From positions 1 to 36,084 of the forward strand of contig CAKZJF010000003.1 in NCBI GenBank assembly GCA_936941205.1: a stretch of DNA of 36,084 nt, given 5' to 3'. A model generated the notes under the pieces. The model was not told where the DNA came from and did no database searches. It saw only the letters and a list, made by a program, of their open reading frames with translations. The position numbers were made by a program, and so were the translations under genes. Origin of the DNA: an uncultured Candidatus Altimarinota bacterium. Its GTDB lineage: Bacteria > Patescibacteriota > Gracilibacteria > BD1-5 > UBA2023. Positions 30,664-36,084 of the stretch are shown here, in pieces (position 1 is the stretch's first letter; every line of letters begins with the position of its first letter).

Positions 30664-32472
30664 TTATTTTCCATTCAATTGCCGTATCCATGTATATATA
30701 TTGAATCATCAGGTATGTCTACTATTATTTTGTATACGAGATATTTCTTTTCTTGATTCTTCCATGTGAATTCCTCATCTTTCGGATATTTCTCTTCCGT
30801 GTATTATATCTGCTATCATATAACAGTATTCATCTCCTGGAACTCAATTCTCTATCGTGATTGATCTAAGGCCAGATAGAATAGTTTCATTGGAAAGCAT
30901 TCGATATACAAAGCTAGAAAGTGAATTTGCTTGTATTTCCATTTTTCCAAAATTATAGTCAACATCAATTCAGAGTTCTGATAAGTGATGAATTATTTCA
31001 ATTAGAAATAGAAATGAGTAGTTATTATAATTTGAGGGTGCGTTTGTATTTCAGTGATCTCAGAGTCGCATAGCAAATAAACGAGTCATTTCACTTGCCA
31101 TGATTCATCCACTTGTTGGATTTATTGTATCACCAGCAGATTCTCTGTATTGAATATATGGGAGATAGATTTCCTTGTAATATTGTCTTCATTTTTTTTC
31201 ATCATCCTTGTTTCCCCATATTATATCATCTCAAACAAGTCCAGAGAAATTTTTGTAAATTCTATAGAGGAGTATAGAAGCATAATCTTTTATCCATACT
31301 GGAAGTTCTTCTACAGTACAGTATTCAGGAACAAAGAAATTTTCACCTCTTAAGCTATTGATTTCACCACTTACTATGTATTTTAAAATATCTGGGTTGG
31401 CTTGTAAAAGAAGGAGTCAATCTATAGTGTCACCTGGTATATCACTTTTGATACAATTAAGAGCTTCGATGACTGGATTAGTTGCTTCTGTGGAGATGAT
31501 TGCATGGACGGTTCATTCGTAGTAGCGAAGATATTCACTTGTCGATGCTTCATCTTTTGCTATTTTTTGTATACTTTTTTGAGTAATGCTGTCTATTTCT
31601 CAATATCGACACATTTTATTATATCGTTGCCATCGTTTCATATAATATTCATGAGATTCAAGCATTTCAGATATTTCTGCCAGTATTGCATAGGTTTCTT
31701 TTCATAGGATTTTACTTTTTCATGTCAATCCATCTTGACCTCTTTGGGCTATATATTCAAAAATACGTTCAACGTTTGCAACATTCGTGTGACTTTTTTG
31801 AGGTAATTTTTTTGTTATTCAAAATGTATGCAAAAGAGCATAGCATTTTGCACAGAGTGCAGCAACTGTTGTATCGAGTCATGATGGATTATTGGTATTT
31901 TTTACAAAGAATTCATGAATCAGATTCAGTGTTCATTCAATCGTTCGTACTGCCTCACTTTCATTGATTTTTGGATCTATGGTTGGATAGTCATATTTCT
32001 CACGTGTTTTATTCCAAAATTCAATGGAAGGGGTATAGACTTCTTCAAAATATTGTTGAGTTTTTTTATTGTCTTCTTGTGATAAATTGGTTGTTTCTGG
32101 TATATTGTCACGATAATATTCTGCAACGCGTATTCATGCTAGAGCCTGAAACCAAATCGGCGTTTTTATTGCCTGTAATTGTCTCTTTTCTTCTAATGAA
32201 TAGCCATGAAGTATACTTTGATCATGTGTAGCGAGATATTTCAATACTCCAATCTGCCTATCTGAAAATAGCTTCTCAAGAAGTTCCTTTCACTCAGATA
32301 TGTATTCAGAATGAAACTCTGCATTTATTCTACTTCGTTCCTTAAAAAATATATAGATGGCATCTATATTAATTTCTCGCTTCATTGCATGGTATTCGCT
32401 TGCATCAAGTTTTCATAAATCAAAGTAATCTCATGGTATCCTTTCCAAATATCAAGTTCTAATATTTGACAT
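30664..32472 (-). CDS. Large protein of unknown function
   Basis: The frame is open for 602 residues from ATG 32472 (MSNIRTGYLERIPGDYFDLG) to TAA 30664-30666, 11 nt from the ftsK stop. In-frame UGAs are so frequent that no piece reaches 60 codons under the standard code. The protein is helical, rich in Glu, Ile, Tyr and Asn, with no signal peptide or membrane helix: ECHAMK-like charged start, VAALCAKCYALLHTFG, AILAEISEMLESHEYYMKRW, SFLFLIEIIHHLSELGIDVD. It ends FNIYTWIRQLNGK. A TATAAT at 32504-32499 may be its -10 box. I do not recognise any family. Confidence 0.75.
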
Positions 32473-32532
32473 ATTATTTAATTAATGTATTAATATTTAT
32501 TATATGAAGTATTTATAAAATACAAGAAAATA

Positions 32533-32559
32533 TTGAATTTTATAGAAAAATGGTATTAT
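32533..32559 (+). promoter_or_regulatory. Promoter of map, probably leaderless
   Basis: TTGAAT (32533-32538), a 15-nt spacer and TATTAT (32554-32559). The ATG at 32568 lies 8 nt after the -10 box, so the message would start at or next to the start codon. Confidence 0.5.
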
Positions 32560-32567
32560 ATCACTCT

Positions 32568-33329
32568 ATGAATAGAAAAAATGGTATTATAATTAAAACT
32601 CCTGACCAGATATCGGGAATTCGAAAAGCATCGCACTTAACAGCGATGACACTTGATATGATTGGACAGTATGTGAAACCATGAGTTTCTACAGAAGAGT
32701 TAGATCATATTTGTAATGAATTCATTCTTAGGAATGGCTGAAAATCTGCCTGTATTGGATATCATGGATATCCGAAATATACTTGTATTTCATCAAATGA
32801 TACGATTTGTCATGGAATACCATCAAAAAATGAGATACTCAAAGAAGGTGATATAATAAATATAGATGTTACCAGTCTTGTTGGTGGGTATTTTGGTGAT
32901 GCATCTCGAATGTATCCTGTTGGTAATATCTCCAAGGAGGCAAGAGATCTCATACAAGTGTCGAAAGAATGTCTTGATATATGATTGGCAGAAGTGAGGC
33001 CAGGGAATTATTTTTGAAATATTGGATACTATATTAATGACTACGCAGAGTTAAAATGATATAGCATTGTCCGAGAATATACTTGACATGGTACTGGTGT
33101 TGAATTTCATGAAGAGCCATATGTATATCATAAAGCACCAAAAAATAGTTGACCAAAAATTCAACCAGGTATGATATTCACCATTGAACCAATGGTGAAT
33201 ATTGGTGAATATAAAACAAAGCTTCTCAGTGATGGATGGACTGTGAAAACAAAAGATGGATCATTATCGGCTCAGTGGGAACATACCATACTCGTAACAG
33301 AGAGTGGTTATGAAATATTAACGCAATAA
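32568..33329 (+). CDS. map: Methionine aminopeptidase, type I
   Basis: The enzyme removes the N-terminal Met from new proteins. The 253-residue frame runs from [20 protein letters not shown] to TAA 33327-33329. Metal ligands are all present: D100 and D111 ([16 protein letters not shown]), H174 ([12 protein letters not shown]), E207 (FTIEPM) and E238 (QWEHT). Each is exactly three above the E. coli numbering (D97, D108, H171, E204, E235), with several UGA codons counted as one residue each. An in-frame ATG at 32550 lies inside the promoter and is rejected. Confidence 0.98.
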
Positions 33330-33333
33330 GTTT

Positions 33334-33379
33334 CAATTTATAATACCATCGTATAATTATACGATGGTATTATAAATTG
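33334..33379. repeat. Perfect 46-bp palindrome after map
   Basis: The left half CAATTTATAATACCATCGTA plus TAA (23 nt) is followed without spacer by its exact complement. As RNA it would form a hairpin of about 21 bp with no T run behind it. It may act as a terminator, an mRNA 3' stabiliser or a protein-binding site. Confidence 0.8.
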
Positions 33380-33414
33380 TCATCATATTTTCCAGCTTCT
33401 TGGCTTCCTTGTCA

Positions 33415-33441
33415 TTGATTTTACATATATTTCCATATAAT
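33415..33441 (+). promoter_or_regulatory. Promoter of the adhesin-like gene
   Basis: TTGATT (33415-33420), a 15-nt spacer and a perfect TATAAT (33436-33441). Transcription should start near 33449, about 23 nt before ATG 33472. Confidence 0.55.
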
Positions 33442-33471
33442 TTCAGAAATCAAATTTCTCATATATTTTAT

Positions 33472-36084
33472 ATGCATATATTCCTCCAGCAAAGGATTTC
33501 AATGATAGTCTCAATCGGTATAATTTTTACTGGGCTTATTTTTTCTTTTTTTCCAAATTTTTCTTACGGATATCAATATAAGAATCTTGATGATGGATGG
33601 ATGTATAATACAGATCCAATAAAGTTTCTTTCAGGCATGTATGCTCTCTGACCAGTTGGTATTGGGTACACTTCAGGAACTATTAACTCACTTTATAAAA
33701 TCGATGTTACATGAGGATATGTAAATTCAAATAGCGGATTTTGTATCAACTGAGATTGTAAGTCAGCATGGAATCAAGTATGAACTTTTATTCCAAATGC
33801 TGTATCAACTTGAAATACTCTTCGTTGGACTGGTACAGGTTGGGCTGATTCAGATAATGGAGATTTATTGGTGAATGGAATTACAATTGGGAGGTGAAAA
33901 TGAAATGCTACCAATTCAGCTATTGGTTTGGGGGCTCTTTCTAATAATTCGGGAACATATAATACTGCCATTGGATATCAAGCTTTGATTAATAATAATT
34001 TGGGAACATATAATACTGCAAACGGAGCTTGGTCATTAGCAAATAATACGAATGGAAGTCAAAATGTTGCAATGGGTATTAGTGCACTTTTTTCTAATAC
34101 TAACTGAGAATTTAATACTGCCATCGGTGCATGAGTTCTTTGGAATAATTCAGCAGGAAATAATAACACTGCCCTATGAATGAATGCCTTGAATAATAAC
34201 ACTATTTGAAATAATAATATTTCTATTGGGTATTATTCTCTTTATAATAATACATCCGGTACTAATCATACAACAGTATGATATGAATCATCTTATAGAA
34301 TAGTTTCTAATGGTTGATTAACTCCAAATACTACAATCTGATACCAATCATTATATGGCTGATCTGCAACTGCTTCAGCTAATACTTCGAGTGATAATGT
34401 GGCTATAGGATATCAATCAATGTATGGTACAACAGGCATCCCATCAACATGAGTTCAAAATGTGGCTATTTGAAATCTATCACTTGCTAGGAATACAAGT
34501 GGTGATTGAAATTCTGCATTTGGACAGTCAGCTATGTTTCAGAATACTTCTTGAAATAATGGAACATCGATTGGTCAGGCTGCTCTCTATAATAATACAA
34601 CGGGCTCTTATAATACTGCAGTGGGTCAATCGGCTATGTATTATAATACAGTAGGTGAATTAAATTCTGCAATTGGGCAATGAGTATTATATAATAATAC
34701 AATTGGTGATGCGAATACTGCATTTGGACAGTCAGCCTTAAGTGAAAATACAGTTGGCTCTTACAACACCGCTATTGGTCAATCTGCGATGGAATTTAAT
34801 ATATCAGGCTCAAATCATGTTGCCCTATGAGCGGGAGCGGCAAATAGAATCGTCTCCAATGGTTGAGCTCAACCCAATATTGCTATCTGATATCGATCTC
34901 TCTATGGAGGTTCATGAACCGCATCTACAAATACTGCTTATGATAACGTAGCTATTGGTTACCAATCTATGTATGGGACTCCTGGAATCCCATCAACTGG
35001 TTATGAAAATGTTGCAATAGGGAATGGTACACTTCATGATAATACAACTTGATATCAAAATATTGCAGTTTGAAATAATGTCCTCAATAAAAATACAACT
35101 TGATATCATAATCTTGCAAATTGACCAAATTCTCTTTATTCTAATACTATTGGAAATGGTAATATTGCAGTAGGATGATGGTCACTTTTTTCAAATACTT
35201 CTGGACAATATAATCTTGCAAATTGAGGGAATTCACTTTTTTCAAATATTTCTGGACAAAAAAATACTGCATATTGATTTGCTACTCTTTCATCAAATAC
35301 TAATTGATCTAATCATGTTGCTATTTGATCAGAATCATCCTACCGTATAGTTTCTTCAGGTTGATCGACACCAAATACGACCATTGGATTTCAATCTCTC
35401 TATGGCGGGAGTGCTACTCCTGAGAATAATACGGCCTATGATAATGTGGCCATTTGATATCAGGCTCTTTATTGAACTCTTGGAACTCCATCAACTGGGG
35501 TTTCCAATGTTGCAGTAGGAAATGGTGCACTTTCTACAAACACTACCTGAAACTACAATACTGCAAATGGAATTCTTGCCCTTTACCTTAATACATCTGG
35601 ATATAGTAACACTGCACATGGATATCGTGCACTCTACTCTAATGCTACATGATATAGTAATTCGGCTCTCTGAAATTATTCACTGTATTATAATACAAGC
35701 TGACATTCAAACACTGCTGTTGGAGTTGAAGCACTTATAACTAATAGTACTGGATATTTTAATGTTGCAAATGGTTTTCATTCATTGTACTTAAATACAA
35801 TCTGATATAATAATACCGCCAATGGGGCTTTTTCCCTTGATAAAAATACTATATGAATGGGGAATACTGCTTTATGAATCATTGCTGGTAGTGCTGTTTG
35901 GTGAAATTCATGAACGGTCACGTGAAATCGGAATACCTTCCTTGGTTACTATGCAACTTCATATACCTGAAACTACGATAACTCCACCGCTCTTTGAGCG
36001 AATTCTCTTGTCTCTGCTTCCAATACTATAGTGCTTGGTTCTGTAAGCTGAGTAAACTGAGCATCGTCTGATATACAGGTTGTT
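33472..36084 (+). CDS. Secreted adhesin-like protein of YadA/Hep_Hag-type repeats (3' end outside window)
   Basis: The frame is open for 871 codons to the end of the window. The start at 33472 gives a signal peptide with one Arg: MHIFLQQRIS then MIVSIGIIFTGLIFSFF, cut after NFSYG. After about 130 residues, 14- to 18-residue units repeat for the rest of the visible protein, in the form N-T-A-I/V-G-x-x-A/S-L-x-x-N-T-x-G (NTAIGYQALINNNLGTYNTA, NTAVGQSAMYYNTVG). This is the pattern of YadA-type head repeats in adhesins and of some tail-fibre proteins. Many of the repeat glycines are UGA, so the standard code destroys the gene. A 71-residue module occurs three times. It is probably a surface fibre for attachment; the anchor lies beyond the window. 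Confidence 0.88.
34264..34476 (+). repeat. 71-residue module, copy 1 of 3
   Basis: It encodes NHTTVGYESSYRIVSNGG, TPNTTIGYQSLYGGSAT and DNVAIGYQSMYGTTGIPSTG, ending VAIGN. Length 213 nt. Confidence 0.85.
34813..35025 (+). repeat. 71-residue module, copy 2 of 3
   Basis: Same module, exactly 213 nt, beginning NHVALGAGAANRIVSNGG and ending ENVAIGN. It starts 549 nt after copy 1. Confidence 0.85.
35311..35523 (+). repeat. 71-residue module, copy 3 of 3
   Basis: Same module, exactly 213 nt, beginning NHVAIGSESSYRIVSSGG and ending SNVAVGN. It starts 498 nt after copy 2. Confidence 0.85.

Noticed and set aside
30700-32231. Several plus-strand frames of 67 to 93 codons
   Set aside because: They are shadows of the 602-residue minus-strand gene, which is free of TAA and TAG for its whole length.
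32550-32567. Upstream in-frame ATG for map
   Set aside because: It lies within the promoter spacer and would add six residues not typical of the family.
34264-35523. Spaced repeats considered as a CRISPR-like array
   Set aside because: The repeats are coding, in frame and of protein-module length, with no short uniform repeats or unique spacers.
34424-36031. Plus-strand frames of 69 to 76 codons in the adhesin region
   Set aside because: They are out-of-frame shadows that arise because the repeats lack stop codons in a second frame; the code-25 frame carries the signal peptide and the repeat pattern.

Overview
The window is AT-rich and only reads sensibly if UGA is translated as glycine (genetic code 25). 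Under the standard code nearly every gene breaks into short pieces. With UGA as Gly, 26 good coding regions plus one weak small ORF appear, and all completed ones end in TAA (20 of the 25 strongest) or TAG (5 of 25). The in-frame UGAs fall on invariant glycines: the P-loops of RadA and ClpB, the GASKGEGLG motif of YchF, and the Nudix box region. In methionine aminopeptidase, counting each UGA as one residue puts the metal ligands at D100, D111, H174, E207 and E238, a constant +3 offset from the E. coli enzyme. This code is known from the Candidate Phyla Radiation lineages Absconditabacteria (SR1) and Gracilibacteria (BD1-5). The window cannot decide between them. Promoters look like ordinary sigma-70 sites. 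Clear Shine-Dalgarno sites are rare, and some mRNAs look leaderless.

Layout. 1-6030: the end of an SLH-domain surface protein, then clpB with a CIRCE-type operator, a divergent Nudix hydrolase, and a membrane-anchored protein with a large repetitive exported domain. 6031-6990: tRNA-Gln, tandem terminators, a possible structured RNA and a small acidic protein. 6986-9517: a two-domain peptidoglycan hydrolase and rsmA. 9571-14046: an exported FecR-like coiled-coil protein with a Met/Asn/Gly-rich tail, followed on the other strand by a 661-residue protein of unknown function and a probable exported protein. 14184-17287: an unknown gene, a type IV pilin-like protein, an unknown small protein and a family 2-like glycosyltransferase. 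17645-20700: a roughly 1000-residue ankyrin-repeat protein whose promoter and start codon are covered by a perfect 20-bp inverted repeat. 20848-24748: tRNA-Cys, a 59-residue protein, a recX-like gene, radA, a small membrane protein and ychF. 24749-25227 has no convincing gene but carries a promoter and terminator on the minus strand that could bound a short RNA. 25228-28169: a small membrane protein downstream of an exported beta-propeller protein. 28442-33329: ftsK, a 602-residue protein of unknown function and map. 33472 to the end: a repeat-rich secreted adhesin-like protein that runs off the window.

Housekeeping functions (protein quality control, rRNA methylation, recombination, chromosome partition, N-terminal Met removal) alternate with a surface and envelope set: SLH protein, wall hydrolase, pilin, glycosyltransferase, FecR-like protein, beta-propeller protein and adhesin. 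That set fits a small cell living attached to or preying on other bacteria, but the lifestyle is inference.
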